The notes: generated by a model from the sequence alone, not told the origin. 64,000 bases of DNA from an uncultured Alphaproteobacteria bacterium (GCA_910585375.1 CAJUCZ010000008.1:6977-70976); one strand, 5' to 3'. Shown: positions 43,185 to 52,341, counted from the stretch's first letter. A program made the numbers and translations.

Positions 43185-43212
43185 ATAATAAACGAATCTG
43201 TGACTTTTGCAA
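43185..43212 (-). promoter_or_regulatory. Promoter of leader and small HTH gene B
   Basis: TTGCAA and TATTAT are 16 bp apart, and AAAATCCGC immediately precedes the -35 box, as in copy A. Confidence 0.7.
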
Positions 43213-43329
43213 GCGGATTTTGGTGCAAAAATACACAAAGGCTTTATATTGACTCTTAAAGAATTTTGTGATAGCCTACCCAAACATTAAATAAATTTAT
43301 CTTTATTATTAATTAAAATTTTTAAGTAT

Positions 43330-44022
43330 ATGAAAAGAATGATTCAAACACCGTCGCTTATTCGTGATTATTGCATTAAATATTTTGAGGATATTCAGGA
43401 TTTGAATTATGTAACATCCCCTGTTGTCGTTCACTGCGATGGACTATTAGGCGTAGAATGGCGTTGGGTGATAGAAAAGGGGGAAATCCGTTATGACATA
43501 AACAGCAATACTTGCTGTTGGGACCGCCAGCCGAAAGATATTCTCATGCCTTGCCGATATCTGCAAAATAGTATTGTGAGTGTTTATCCTGTCACGTTTT
43601 TCTTGGATAACAACATATCATACCGCCAGACTGTTTTGGAGTTTACGGGACTTGCTGACTATGGAGCCCTCAATTTGCCGCTGATTGAATGGGATGACAA
43701 ACGGATGAAAAAAGAAGTGAGGGAATTTCCCAAATGGGCGTTAAATGAAAAATTTAATGTTCTTGACGGAAATATGTTGATGACCGAAAAAAAATGTACC
43801 TTTGCCTTTATGGAGAGAGAATTTTCGCTTCCTGCAAAAAAAACAGGCGATATGCGCTCATTCTTTACGCCGGATACAACAGATGAACAAATTAACAGTT
43901 TGTATAATAATCTTTTAGGAGAGAGAGATCTTCCGGACATAATTCTGAATGATATATATATTACGGCAATTACAGTCGACAAAAACGGAGAGCCTGATAT
44001 CAGGCTTGGTTTCAAATCATAA
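43330..44022 (+). CDS. Hypothetical protein of 230 aa
   Basis: The soluble protein lacks a signal peptide and any recognised motif. It has several Trp and Cys in the first 90 residues (HCDGLLGVEWRW, CCWDRQP). The coding frame is supported by an upstream AT-rich promoter-like region and the clean fit between two terminators. It is separated from the accessory patch by the copy B leader. Function unknown. Confidence 0.6.
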   Translation: MKRMIQTPSLIRDYCIKYFEDIQDLNYVTSPVVVHCDGLLGVEWRWVIEKGEIRYDINSNTCCWDRQPKDILMPCRYLQNSIVSVYPVTFFLDNNISYRQTVLEFTGLADYGALNLPLIEWDDKRMKKEVREFPKWALNEKFNVLDGNMLMTEKKCTFAFMEREFSLPAKKTGDMRSFFTPDTTDEQINSLYNNLLGERDLPDIILNDIYITAITVDKNGEPDIRLGFKS

Positions 44023-44030
44023 GCTTTCAC

Positions 44031-44056
44031 AAAAAAAGCCCCGCTTTTGCGGGGCT
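44031..44056 (-). terminator. Terminator of the Lon-family protease gene
   Basis: AGCCCCGC pairs with GCGGGGCT around TTTT. On the minus strand a run of seven T follows. Confidence 0.85.
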
Positions 44057-44061
44057 CTGGC

Positions 44062-46491
44062 TTATCTGAACATGCTGCCGTGAGTTTCTCTGGCAAAGTG
44101 GACATATCTTTTATAAAGATATTCCAGCCGCTTCTGAACCTCGTAGTTAACGGTTCCTTTTTTGTATTTCCCGTTTTTGTCAGCTTTTCCGGCTTTCAAT
44201 CCGGTCAGAATCTCAATACCGTCATCAACCGAGTCAATGGCGTAAATATGAAACTTTCCTTCGTCAACCGCAGCAAGAATATCATCACGTAACATCAGGT
44301 TTTTCACGTTGGTACGCGGGATAATCACACCTTGGTCACCCGTCAGGCCGTGGTGTTTGCAAACGTCAAAGAAGCCTTCGATTTTTTCGTTAACGCCGCC
44401 AATCGGCTGAATCTCGCCAAACTGGTTGATAGATCCCGTCACGGCAATATTCTGCTTGATCGGAATTCCCGAAATTGCCGACAACAGACAGTAATACTCG
44501 GTGGAAGACGCACTGTCGCCGTCCACACCGCCGTACGACTGCTCAAAAACAATCGATGCGCTGAGCGATAACGGTGTTTCTTTGGCAAAACGGTTGGCCA
44601 GCAGGCTTTGCAGAATCAACACGCCTTTGGTATGAATCGGACCGCTCATCTCAACTTCGCGTTCAATGTTGACAAAGTCGCCGCAGCCAAGACGAACCTG
44701 CGCGGTAATGCGGGCAGGCTTGCCAAAACTTGTGCGTGAGAAGTTATAAACCACCAGCCCGTTAATCTGTCCGACGCGCGAGCCGGACACGTCCATCAAA
44801 ATAGAACCGTCGTCAATCTGCTCCAGCATGGCTTCTTTAATCCGGCTGCTGCGGTAAATCTGGGCTTCAATCGCCTGCTCGACGTGGTTTTTGCCGATTT
44901 GGTTTGATTTAGAAACCCTTGCCCAGTAGTCGGCTTCGCGCAGCAAATCGCCGATAGAGGCAATATGGGCGGTCAGCTTTTCGGAATCTTCGGCCAGACG
45001 GGAAGAATATTCGATAATCTTTGCAACGGCCTGCTTGTTCAGGGAACGCAGCTTCTTTTTCTTTGACAAAGAGCCGATGAGCTTGGCATATTCGACTTCG
45101 TTGTCATGCGTTCTGTCCATCAGCATGCCGAAGTCGGCCTCGACTTTGAAAAAGTCATTAAAGTCCGGATCCCGTTCGGACAATACGTCGTACAAATCGG
45201 CATCGCCGGTCAGAATGACTTTCACATCCAAAGGAATGGGCTCCGGATCAAGCGATATTGTAGTAAAGCTGGTCTCATCGCTCGGTGCCTCGATTTTAAT
45301 GCTCTTGGAGGCCAACGCGCGCTTAAGGGAATCCCATGCAAAAGGCTGCAACAGCAGTTTGCGGGCGTCAATCAGCAAAAAGCCGCCGTTTGCCCGATGC
45401 AGCGCCCCGGCCTTAATCAGGGTAAAGTCTGTGAGCAGTGCACCGTATTGTTGCAACCGTTCGACTCGTCCGACCAAATTTCCCTGCGTCGGGTGATCCA
45501 GATGAACAATTGGGGCACCGGAGTTTTTTTCATTCTTAACGACCACATTGACCTTAAATTTGGCAAACTTGTCTTCTTCCTGCTTATTCATACGACTGAG
45601 CAGAGCGGTCAGAGCGTCTTCCTCACAGCCGGCATTTTCTTTGTCAGGCAGAAATTCCTCAATGTTTTCAATAATGTATTTTTGAATGTTGCGCAAAAAT
45701 TCTCCGGCCTGACGGTGTCCCTTATATTTTTGGCGCAAAGCGTCAATCGGGCGCTTGACCGCGATTTTAATAAACTTCTCACGCAGATTGTTGGTTTCTT
45801 TGCGCTGTTTTTCTTCATAATCGGGCAAATCCTGCGCGGTGTTCTCAATTTCTTCCTGCATGGCGTTAAGATCGTCCATCAGCTGCTGTTTTTCATCATC
45901 GGGCAGTTCGTCAAAAGCCTCCGGACTCAAAACCTCCCCGTTCTTAACCGGCGCAACCACCAGCCCGACCGGCATATGGAGCAAAGAAACGCTTTTGCCC
46001 TTGGCTTTTTTTTGCAGGATTTTTACATATTCTTCTTTTTTTTGCTTATATTTTTCTTTGATAATGCTGAGGCCGGCCTTATATTCGTCATTGTCGACAA
46101 TGGCCGGCAGGGCAATGGCAAAATCTTCAATCAGTTTGTCAATGTCTTTGGCAAAATCCGAGGCTTTTGACGGTGGAAAACTGATAGCCCTCGGCTTATG
46201 AGGCTCTTCAAAATTATAAATGTAAGCCCAGTCATCGGGAGTAGGGCGCTTTTTGGCTTCTTCTACCAACACGCGTTTTACCAGACTGGTTTTGCCTGTT
46301 CCTTCCGGCCCGAGACAGAACAAATTGTACCCTTTTGACTTAATGTTGATTCCTACCTCAACGGCACTGAGCGCTCTGTCCTGTCCTAAGGCGGAAAGAC
46401 GTTCGGCAAGCTCGGCCGTTGTGCTGAAATCAAATTTTTTGGGATCGCATTTGGTATAAAGCTGGTCGGATTTTAATTTTGAAATGCTCAT
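44062..46491 (-). CDS. Lon-family ATP-dependent protease (YcbZ/LonB-like, S16)
   Basis: The 809-aa protein has an AAA domain split by a long helical insertion (P-loop GPEGTGKTS at about 60). Its C-terminal Lon protease domain carries the Ser/Lys dyad S660 (in GDSASST) and K703 (NEKIEGF), spaced 43 residues apart as in Lon. It lacks the classical N-terminal Lon substrate-binding domain. The sequence VGRVERLQQYGALLTDFTLIKAGALHRANGG, here split by the insertion, is typical of this branch. It is probably a soluble quality-control protease. Confidence 0.9.
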   Translation of the reverse strand: MSISKLKSDQLYTKCDPKKFDFSTTAELAERLSALGQDRALSAVEVGINIKSKGYNLFCLGPEGTGKTSLVKRVLVEEAKKRPTPDDWAYIYNFEEPHKPRAISFPPSKASDFAKDIDKLIEDFAIALPAIVDNDEYKAGLSIIKEKYKQKKEEYVKILQKKAKGKSVSLLHMPVGLVVAPVKNGEVLSPEAFDELPDDEKQQLMDDLNAMQEEIENTAQDLPDYEEKQRKETNNLREKFIKIAVKRPIDALRQKYKGHRQAGEFLRNIQKYIIENIEEFLPDKENAGCEEDALTALLSRMNKQEEDKFAKFKVNVVVKNEKNSGAPIVHLDHPTQGNLVGRVERLQQYGALLTDFTLIKAGALHRANGGFLLIDARKLLLQPFAWDSLKRALASKSIKIEAPSDETSFTTISLDPEPIPLDVKVILTGDADLYDVLSERDPDFNDFFKVEADFGMLMDRTHDNEVEYAKLIGSLSKKKKLRSLNKQAVAKIIEYSSRLAEDSEKLTAHIASIGDLLREADYWARVSKSNQIGKNHVEQAIEAQIYRSSRIKEAMLEQIDDGSILMDVSGSRVGQINGLVVYNFSRTSFGKPARITAQVRLGCGDFVNIEREVEMSGPIHTKGVLILQSLLANRFAKETPLSLSASIVFEQSYGGVDGDSASSTEYYCLLSAISGIPIKQNIAVTGSINQFGEIQPIGGVNEKIEGFFDVCKHHGLTGDQGVIIPRTNVKNLMLRDDILAAVDEGKFHIYAIDSVDDGIEILTGLKAGKADKNGKYKKGTVNYEVQKRLEYLYKRYVHFARETHGSMFR

Positions 46492-46574
46492 GTTAAAAAT
46501 TTCCCTATACTTCTGGTTTTTTGTTATTATCTCTGATAATATAAGTGCAATAACTAAGATAGTGTAAAGATTTG

Positions 46575-48050
46575 ATGAAATATTTTCTTTATTTTGTTTT
46601 TGCCGTGGTTTTGTTTTATACGCTGCGCTGGCTTGTCGGGCGTTGCCTGCTGTCCGGCTATTGGCAGAAACGCCTTTATTCCTGCCTGATGTGCCGGCAG
46701 TCGGATCACAGCGGCGAAAAATTTTTTGCCCGTCCGGCAGTCGGCCGGCTGTGCGCGTCAGTCCTCAAAAAATGCGGCGGCGAAGAAGCCCTGCAACAGT
46801 TTGTCTGCGGCAAAGACGATTCTCTTTTGGCTCTTTTGAAAAAAAATAAAATGAAAAAGGAGCAGGCTGTTCTTCAGGCCTTTTCTTCTCCGCAAAAAGC
46901 TCTTCGGCCGCTGGCTTCTTATCTGAAAAAAAATCCAAAAGATATAGAGGCCGGCGTTTATCTGGCGGAGCTTTATTTCCTGTGTGGCCGAAAACAAGAA
47001 GGTATTGAAATATTGGAAAAACAGCCGCAAAAAATAAACAGCCGCTATCTTCGGGCGCTTAGGAATTACCTTCTGGCGCAGGACGCCATGAGCTGGGGAG
47101 GGATGAAGGAGGCTTCGGAATACGGCTCGGCCGCCGTTGCCGGTTTTGAAAAAACGCGCGCGCCGGATGAGCAGGCGCGGGCGCAGCTGCTGATGGGCAC
47201 AATTTATCGGGTTTCGGCAATTGCCGATGTGTCGGAGTTTATGTTGCGGGCGGCTCATAAAATTTATGAAAAAATCAGCTGTCCGTCCGGCATGGCAGAC
47301 AGCTTCGGCAATCTCGGCATGTTGATGGTTATGCAGAAACGCTTTACCGAGGCGGATAATTATTTTGCACAGGCGTTGGATATAAATATAAAACAGGGCA
47401 GAAAAATTCCCGAAGCCGAAATCATCAACCAAATGGCACTGCTGGCATTGCTTGATGATAATCCCGAGACCGCGATGCAAAAAGCGCTGAAGGCACAAAA
47501 AATTCACCGCCGGTTCAAAAACCGTCAGGGCGAAGCTTTCAGTCTTGATATTTTGTGTCATGTCTTTTTGCGGCAGAAACAATATGATAAGCTGAAAAAA
47601 AACGCCAAGCGGGCGGAAAAGCTCCATGCCGAACTCAATGATAATATTTCGCGCCTCGACAGCTTATACCTGCTGGCCACCGCTTTTTTTGAAGACGGTA
47701 ATGCTGCCGATGCGGAAAAAACGCTGCGTCAAATAATAGCCGTTGCCGCAGATAACCGTGCGGGTTTTCACCTTGCCAACGCCTACAGCCTGCTTGGGCT
47801 TGTCTATTTGCAAAAAGGCGAATTGCTGCGGGCAAAAGGGCTTTTTTCTCAGGCCGTGCAGCTGGAACAAAAAAATGACCGCCTTAATGCTGCCGCCGCC
47901 GATTATGCCAACATTGCACTGATTGAGGCTCGGCGCGGACAAAAAGAGCTGGCCCGCAAAAATCTGCAAACGGCAATCGAATGCGCCGGATTTTGCGAAG
48001 ACGACGGACTCAAAAAAGTTTTGCAGGCGGAACTGCGCAAATACGATTAA
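46575..48050 (+). CDS. Membrane-anchored tetratricopeptide-repeat protein
   Basis: The 491-aa protein has an N-terminal transmembrane helix (about 2-25) followed by a basic region. A long array of TPR-like helical pairs (about 90-485) includes repeats centred on ADSFGNLGMLMVMQKRF, EAEIINQMALLALLDD, FHLANAYSLLGLVYLQKGE and AAADYANIALIEARRGQKE. Such proteins usually act as scaffolds for complexes. It is convergent with the next gene, and the two stop codons overlap within TTAA. Confidence 0.8.
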   Translation: MKYFLYFVFAVVLFYTLRWLVGRCLLSGYWQKRLYSCLMCRQSDHSGEKFFARPAVGRLCASVLKKCGGEEALQQFVCGKDDSLLALLKKNKMKKEQAVLQAFSSPQKALRPLASYLKKNPKDIEAGVYLAELYFLCGRKQEGIEILEKQPQKINSRYLRALRNYLLAQDAMSWGGMKEASEYGSAAVAGFEKTRAPDEQARAQLLMGTIYRVSAIADVSEFMLRAAHKIYEKISCPSGMADSFGNLGMLMVMQKRFTEADNYFAQALDINIKQGRKIPEAEIINQMALLALLDDNPETAMQKALKAQKIHRRFKNRQGEAFSLDILCHVFLRQKQYDKLKKNAKRAEKLHAELNDNISRLDSLYLLATAFFEDGNAADAEKTLRQIIAVAADNRAGFHLANAYSLLGLVYLQKGELLRAKGLFSQAVQLEQKNDRLNAAAADYANIALIEARRGQKELARKNLQTAIECAGFCEDDGLKKVLQAELRKYD

Positions 48051-48346
48051 CGTTCAATCTCTTGGCATACCGGATAGTTATGATCGGCAATGGAAAGATA
48101 ATAATCGCCGTTTTGCTGCATAAATGTTACTTTTGTCGCCAGATTCTCAAAGCGCTTTCCTGAAGAGGCGGCTACTTTGGTCAACACGTTGTTAATCCCG
48201 TCAATCCGCAAAATCATGGAGTCATCATCCAAAAATTCGGCTTGTACGATTTTTTCCCCGCATTTGTATTCTGTTTCATGTGTGACTTCCACGCTGTTGG
48301 CGCAGGCTGCCGCCAAAAACGTCATTCCCAAAATCAAATATTTCAT
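48047..48346 (-). CDS. MliC-family lysozyme inhibitor-like lipoprotein
   Basis: The 99-aa protein has a lipobox LAAAC (lipidated Cys at about residue 16). Its mature domain resembles the MliC/PliC C-type lysozyme inhibitors: one early Cys (YKCGEK), a central ASSGKRFEN matching the family's SG-x-[RK]-Y/F motif, and a terminal Cys (YPVC). It would protect the cell wall from host lysozyme in the periplasm. ATG at 48346 is preferred because AGGA lies 8 nt upstream. It lies 4 bp after the upstream reductase gene and is probably co-transcribed with it. Confidence 0.75.
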   Translation of the reverse strand: MKYLILGMTFLAAACANSVEVTHETEYKCGEKIVQAEFLDDDSMILRIDGINNVLTKVAASSGKRFENLATKVTFMQQNGDYYLSIADHNYPVCQEIER

Positions 48347-48350
48347 TGTC

Positions 48351-49985
48351 TTATCCTTTCTTGTCAAAATATGTGTCTTTCATCAGATTATAAAGTTTCA
48401 TTCCGCCGGACAGCATATAAATGTTGTCAAAACCGCGGTTTTTAAGAAGCAAGGCCGCCTGATAGGAACCGCGCCCGCGCAGACAATAGACAATAACCAT
48501 TTTGTCATGCGGAATACTGTCAAGATTATGCCGCAATGCCGTCAGAGGCAGGTTGACCGCCCCGTCCAGATGCTCTTCGTCAAAAGCTGCCGGAGGCCGG
48601 ATATCAATCAGCATTGCCTGATCTCGAACCCTGTCAAGTTCTTCTGGCATAATCAGCTTCAGGTTGCCGTTTACTACGCTATGCGCCAGAGAACCGAGGT
48701 GGTTGACAGCATCGGAAGCGGCGGCGTAAGCCGGAGCATAAGCAATTTCGGCCTCTTCCAAATCGGTAATGCATCCTTCTTTTTTGATGATTTCGGTGAT
48801 AACGTCAATTCGCTTGTCGGCGCCGGATTTGCCAATGCCCTGAATGCCGAGGATTTTTCCGTTTTCGGAAAACAAAAGCTTTAAAAGGAGCTCCGATGGC
48901 TTTCCTGTCAGAGAGGAAAAGGGCATTCCCCATAAGTGGAGATTTTTATAAGCAATTCCGGCTTTTTGCAAGACCGCCTCATTGCAGCCGCCCGCTGCGG
49001 CCGTCAGGTCAAAAACCGGCGTAACGGCCGTTCCGGCAACCGGTGGAAAACGATCTTTGCCGCCGCTTAAGGCAGACGCCGCCACGGCTGCTTCTTTCAG
49101 GCTTATGCCGGCATTATAACGCAGTTCTTTTTGCCCGGTTATCAGATTGGTTACTTCAGCAGTATCGCCAACGGCATAAATGTCTTTGTCGCAGGTCTGC
49201 ATCTGATCGGTAACGGCAATTCCTCCGGCTTTGCCGATCTCCAGTTCGGCCAGAACCGGCAGCTTTACGTCCGGCCGCACGCCGGTTGCCACAAGCGCCA
49301 TGTCGTATTTGAGCCGGCTTCCTGTATTCAGTCTGACATCGTCTTCGCCAAAAGCCGTAATGCTGTGATTGATAAAAACGCTGATGCCTTTTTCTTCCAA
49401 ACGCTGCTGTACCAAAGCTGCCGTATCGGCGTCCAAAAACGGCAAAAGATGCGTCCCGGCTTCAATAATAGAAACCTTAATTCCGAGTTTGCAGAGGGAT
49501 TCCGCCATTTCAATGCCAATAAAACCGCCGCCGAGCACAACTGCGCGCCTGACCTTGTTGTATTGAATGAAGTTTTTGATTTTATCAACCGAAGCCAAAG
49601 ATTTTATGGTAAAAACCTTTTCTGACAAAATGCCTTCAATATCCGGCCGCAGCTGAAGAGCGCCGGTGGCAATAACCAATTTGTCATAAAATTCGTCCTC
49701 GCGATTGGCAATTTTGACCAGTTTTTCTTTACGGTCAATATTTTCAACTTCGCTGTTCAGCCGGATTGTAATGTTGTAACGGCTTTTCAGGTCTTCGGCC
49801 GATATGCCGATAAAAGATTCTCGGATGCTGGCCTGACCGGAAAGATAATAGGGCAAAGCGCAGGTGCTGACGGCAAATTCGGCCGATTTTTCCAGAATGA
49901 CGATTTCGGCATTTTCATCTAGCCGCCGCAGTTTTGTGGCCGTGGCAAGACCGGCCGTTCCGCCTCCGATAATCACAACTTTCAT
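48351..49985 (-). CDS. CoA-disulfide reductase-like flavoprotein with C-terminal rhodanese domain
   Basis: The 544-aa protein is a pyridine-nucleotide-disulfide oxidoreductase of the single-Cys (CoADR/NADH oxidase/peroxidase) group. It has GGGTAGLATA for FAD, active-site C42 in STCALPYYLSG, and NAD-binding VVLGGGFIGIEMAE. A rhodanese domain is fused at the C-terminus (about 455-544), with catalytic Cys at 501 in VYCLRGRGS. Such fusions reduce CoA-disulfide, polysulfide or persulfides. A redox or sulfur-handling role fits the anaerobic lifestyle suggested by HydF. GAGGGG precedes the ATG. Confidence 0.9.
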   Translation of the reverse strand: MKVVIIGGGTAGLATATKLRRLDENAEIVILEKSAEFAVSTCALPYYLSGQASIRESFIGISAEDLKSRYNITIRLNSEVENIDRKEKLVKIANREDEFYDKLVIATGALQLRPDIEGILSEKVFTIKSLASVDKIKNFIQYNKVRRAVVLGGGFIGIEMAESLCKLGIKVSIIEAGTHLLPFLDADTAALVQQRLEEKGISVFINHSITAFGEDDVRLNTGSRLKYDMALVATGVRPDVKLPVLAELEIGKAGGIAVTDQMQTCDKDIYAVGDTAEVTNLITGQKELRYNAGISLKEAAVAASALSGGKDRFPPVAGTAVTPVFDLTAAAGGCNEAVLQKAGIAYKNLHLWGMPFSSLTGKPSELLLKLLFSENGKILGIQGIGKSGADKRIDVITEIIKKEGCITDLEEAEIAYAPAYAAASDAVNHLGSLAHSVVNGNLKLIMPEELDRVRDQAMLIDIRPPAAFDEEHLDGAVNLPLTALRHNLDSIPHDKMVIVYCLRGRGSYQAALLLKNRGFDNIYMLSGGMKLYNLMKDTYFDKKG

Positions 49986-50200
49986 ATTTTTCCCCTCTCA
50001 TGGCAATTGCCATTTAAATATGTCCGAAAATTAAACAATCAAGGGAGCTGTTAAAATGTAAAAAATTGTTTTTCTGCTTGACATATAAAATTATTATCGG
50101 TATAAAGTGCATAAATACGAATAGATTTCTCCTTTTTAGGGTATGGAATTTTAATAACACTCCGAGGAGTGCCGCCAGTCAGCGAGGGTTCGCACACTGG

Positions 50201-50460
50201 CGTGCAATAGTATGTAGGCACATAGTTGTTCAAAAACGTGTCGGAGCAACGCGGTTCACGGGGCAAAGAGCTGGCATTGACGCCTCACCCGCTGGGTGCG
50301 TGCAATAGTATGTAGGCACATAGTTGTTCAAAAACGTGTCGGAGCAACGCGGTTCACGGGGCAAAGAGCTGGCATTGACGCCTCACCCGCTGGGTGCGTG
50401 CAATAGTATGTAGGCACATGGTTGTTCAAGAAACGTGTCGGGGCAACGCGGTTCTCGGGG
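50201..50460. repeat. Tandem 98-bp repeats of the REP-like family upstream of ffh
   Basis: Two full units (50201-50298, 50299-50396) and one partial unit (50397 to about 50460) share CGTGCAATAG, TGTCGGAGCAACGCGG and GACGCCTCACCCGCTGGGTG. The third unit has several substitutions. The unit ends match the dispersed REP-like elements at 25705, 61605 and 62528. The 498-bp gap between the reductase gene and ffh consists almost entirely of this, with the ffh ribosome-binding site at its end. Confidence 0.85.
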
Positions 50461-50483
50461 AATGAGTATAAAGGATAAAAACA

Positions 50484-51869
50484 ATTTTTGACGCTTTGAC
50501 AGATAAATTAAACGCCGCTTTTTCCAAGATAACCTCACGGGGCGTCTTGAATGAAAAAGACATTGACGAAGCCATGCGCGACATTCGCGTTGCTTTGTTG
50601 GAAGCTGACGTTTCTCTGCCGGTTGTCAAAGAATTTATTGCCAAAGTAAAAGAACAGGCTCTGGGGGAGAAAGTTGTCAAGTCGGTCAAGCCTGGCCAGA
50701 TGGTGGTCAAAATTGTCCATGACGAACTGGTTAAGTTGCTTGGCGGCGATAGCAGTGAGTTAAATTTTAAGGCCGTACCGCCGGTTTGCATTTTAATGGT
50801 TGGTCTGCAAGGTTCGGGCAAAACCACCACCTCGGCTAAAATTGCCAAACGCCTGAAAGACAAAAACCGCAAAAAAGTCCTGCTGGCTTCTTTGGACGTT
50901 TATCGTCCGGCTGCACAGGAACAATTGGCTCAGCTGGCCGCACAAACAGGCGTTGTTTCTCTGCCGGTTGTCAAAGGCGAGAAACCTGCGGAAATAACCA
51001 AACGGGCTTTAAGCGAGGGCAAAAAGGGCGGCTATGACGTGATTATCCTCGATACCGCCGGCCGTCTGCACATTGACGAAGCTCTGATGAATGAGGTTGT
51101 CGAGGTCAAAAAAATCTCCAATCCGGCAGAAGTTCTGTTGGTTGCAGATGCTATGATAGGGCAAGATTCGTGTAATGTTGCCAGAGAGTTTAATGAAAAG
51201 GTTGGCCTTACCGGCATAGTCCTGACCAGAATAGACGGTTCTGCCCGCGCAGGTGCAGCCTTGTCTATGAAAATGGTGTCCGGCGTTCCTCTCAAGTTTC
51301 TGGGGACGGGCGAAAAAATTGACGAGATTGAAGAATTTCATCCCGAGCGTCTGGCCGGTCGGATTTTGGGACAGGGCGATGTTGTTTCTCTGGTAGAAAA
51401 AGCCATAGAGAACGTGGACCGTACCGAAGCCGAAAAGATGGCGCAGAAAATGCTCAAAGGCAAGTTTGACTTGGAAGACATGCTTGCTCAGCTTCGGCAG
51501 ATTCAAAAGCTTGGCAGTCTGGGCGGTATTATCGGCATGATGCCGGGGCTTTCCAAGTTTAAAAATCAGATTGAAGATGCCGGCGGTGATAATCTGATTA
51601 AAAAACAAGAGGCGATTATTCTTTCCATGACACAGGCGGAAAGAAGAAACCCCGATATTATCAAAGCCTCGCGCAAAAAAAGAATTGCTGCAGGTTCCGG
51701 CGTAGAAGTTCATGAAGTTAACAAACTGCTCAAATCTTATGAGCAGATGTCAACGATGATGAAGAGAATGGGAAAAATGGGCGGCATGGGCGCTCTGGCT
51801 TCCCAGTTTATGAAAAAGAGTCCGTTCGGCGGCATGCTTGGCGGACAGAACCCGAAATTTCCGTTTTAA
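50484..51869 (+). CDS. ffh: Signal recognition particle protein Ffh, AUU start
   Basis: The 461-aa protein has an N domain, a G domain (P-loop GLQGSGKTTT, DTAGR, TRIDG) and a Met-rich M domain (about 330-450) that binds the SRP RNA and signal peptides. Family N-termini read FDALTDKLN or similar. That frame extends upstream to an ATT codon at 50484, preceded 8 nt earlier by AAGGA (50471-50475) and bounded by an in-frame stop at 50469. No ATG or GTG is available, and a TTG at 50496 is too far from the ribosome-binding site. It starts the ffh-rpsP-rimM-trmD-rplS cluster. Confidence 0.93.
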   Translation: MFDALTDKLNAAFSKITSRGVLNEKDIDEAMRDIRVALLEADVSLPVVKEFIAKVKEQALGEKVVKSVKPGQMVVKIVHDELVKLLGGDSSELNFKAVPPVCILMVGLQGSGKTTTSAKIAKRLKDKNRKKVLLASLDVYRPAAQEQLAQLAAQTGVVSLPVVKGEKPAEITKRALSEGKKGGYDVIILDTAGRLHIDEALMNEVVEVKKISNPAEVLLVADAMIGQDSCNVAREFNEKVGLTGIVLTRIDGSARAGAALSMKMVSGVPLKFLGTGEKIDEIEEFHPERLAGRILGQGDVVSLVEKAIENVDRTEAEKMAQKMLKGKFDLEDMLAQLRQIQKLGSLGGIIGMMPGLSKFKNQIEDAGGDNLIKKQEAIILSMTQAERRNPDIIKASRKKRIAAGSGVEVHEVNKLLKSYEQMSTMMKRMGKMGGMGALASQFMKKSPFGGMLGGQNPKFPF

Positions 51870-51926
51870 CGGAAGTTTTATTTAACTAACCGCGTTATAA
51901 AAAAACGCAAAGAAAGGAAAATAAAA

Positions 51927-52307
51927 ATGGCAGTACGTATCAGACTATCTCGTGGTGGTTCTAAAAAACGTCCTTTCTACCGTATTGTAGCTGCTGATCA
52001 AAGATCACCCCGCGACGGTAGATTTATTGAAAAACTCGGCACATACAATCCGATGTTGCCGCAGGATCATGCTGAAAGACTCGTTGTTGACAGCGAAAAG
52101 GTAAAAGCCTGGATTGCCAAAGGTGCAACACCGACGGAAAGACTGGCTAAAATGTTCTCGAAGCTCGGCCTCTGCGCTGCTCCGAAAATCAGTGATCAGC
52201 CGAAAAAATCTGCTCCGAAAGCCAAGGCTCTTGAGAGAATTAAAGAAAAAGAAGAAAAGGCCAAAGCCGCTGCTGAAGCTGCTGCCGCTGAATCTTCTGC
52301 TGAATAA
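51927..52307 (+). CDS. rpsP: 30S ribosomal protein S16
   Basis: The 126-aa protein has the S16 N-terminal motif VRIRLSRGGSKKRPFYRIV and GRFIEKLGTYNP. A Lys/Ala-rich C-terminal extension (about 90-126) is common in alphaproteobacteria. AAAGGA precedes the ATG. It is part of the ribosome/tRNA-modification cluster downstream of ffh. Confidence 0.97.
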   Translation: MAVRIRLSRGGSKKRPFYRIVAADQRSPRDGRFIEKLGTYNPMLPQDHAERLVVDSEKVKAWIAKGATPTERLAKMFSKLGLCAAPKISDQPKKSAPKAKALERIKEKEEKAKAAAEAAAAESSAE

Positions 52308-52341
52308 TTACCGTTTGGTTTCTGCAGGATAGGTTTTCAAA

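Noticed and set aside
45106..46170. A 354-codon plus-strand frame opposite the Lon-family gene
   Set aside because: Antisense to a well-conserved protease, with no ribosome-binding site and unnatural composition rich in Phe and Arg.
50201..50460. Possible SRP 4.5S RNA next to ffh
   Set aside because: The conserved SRP RNA tip (GGAAG-AGCAGC) is absent. The sequence is a tandem REP-like array.
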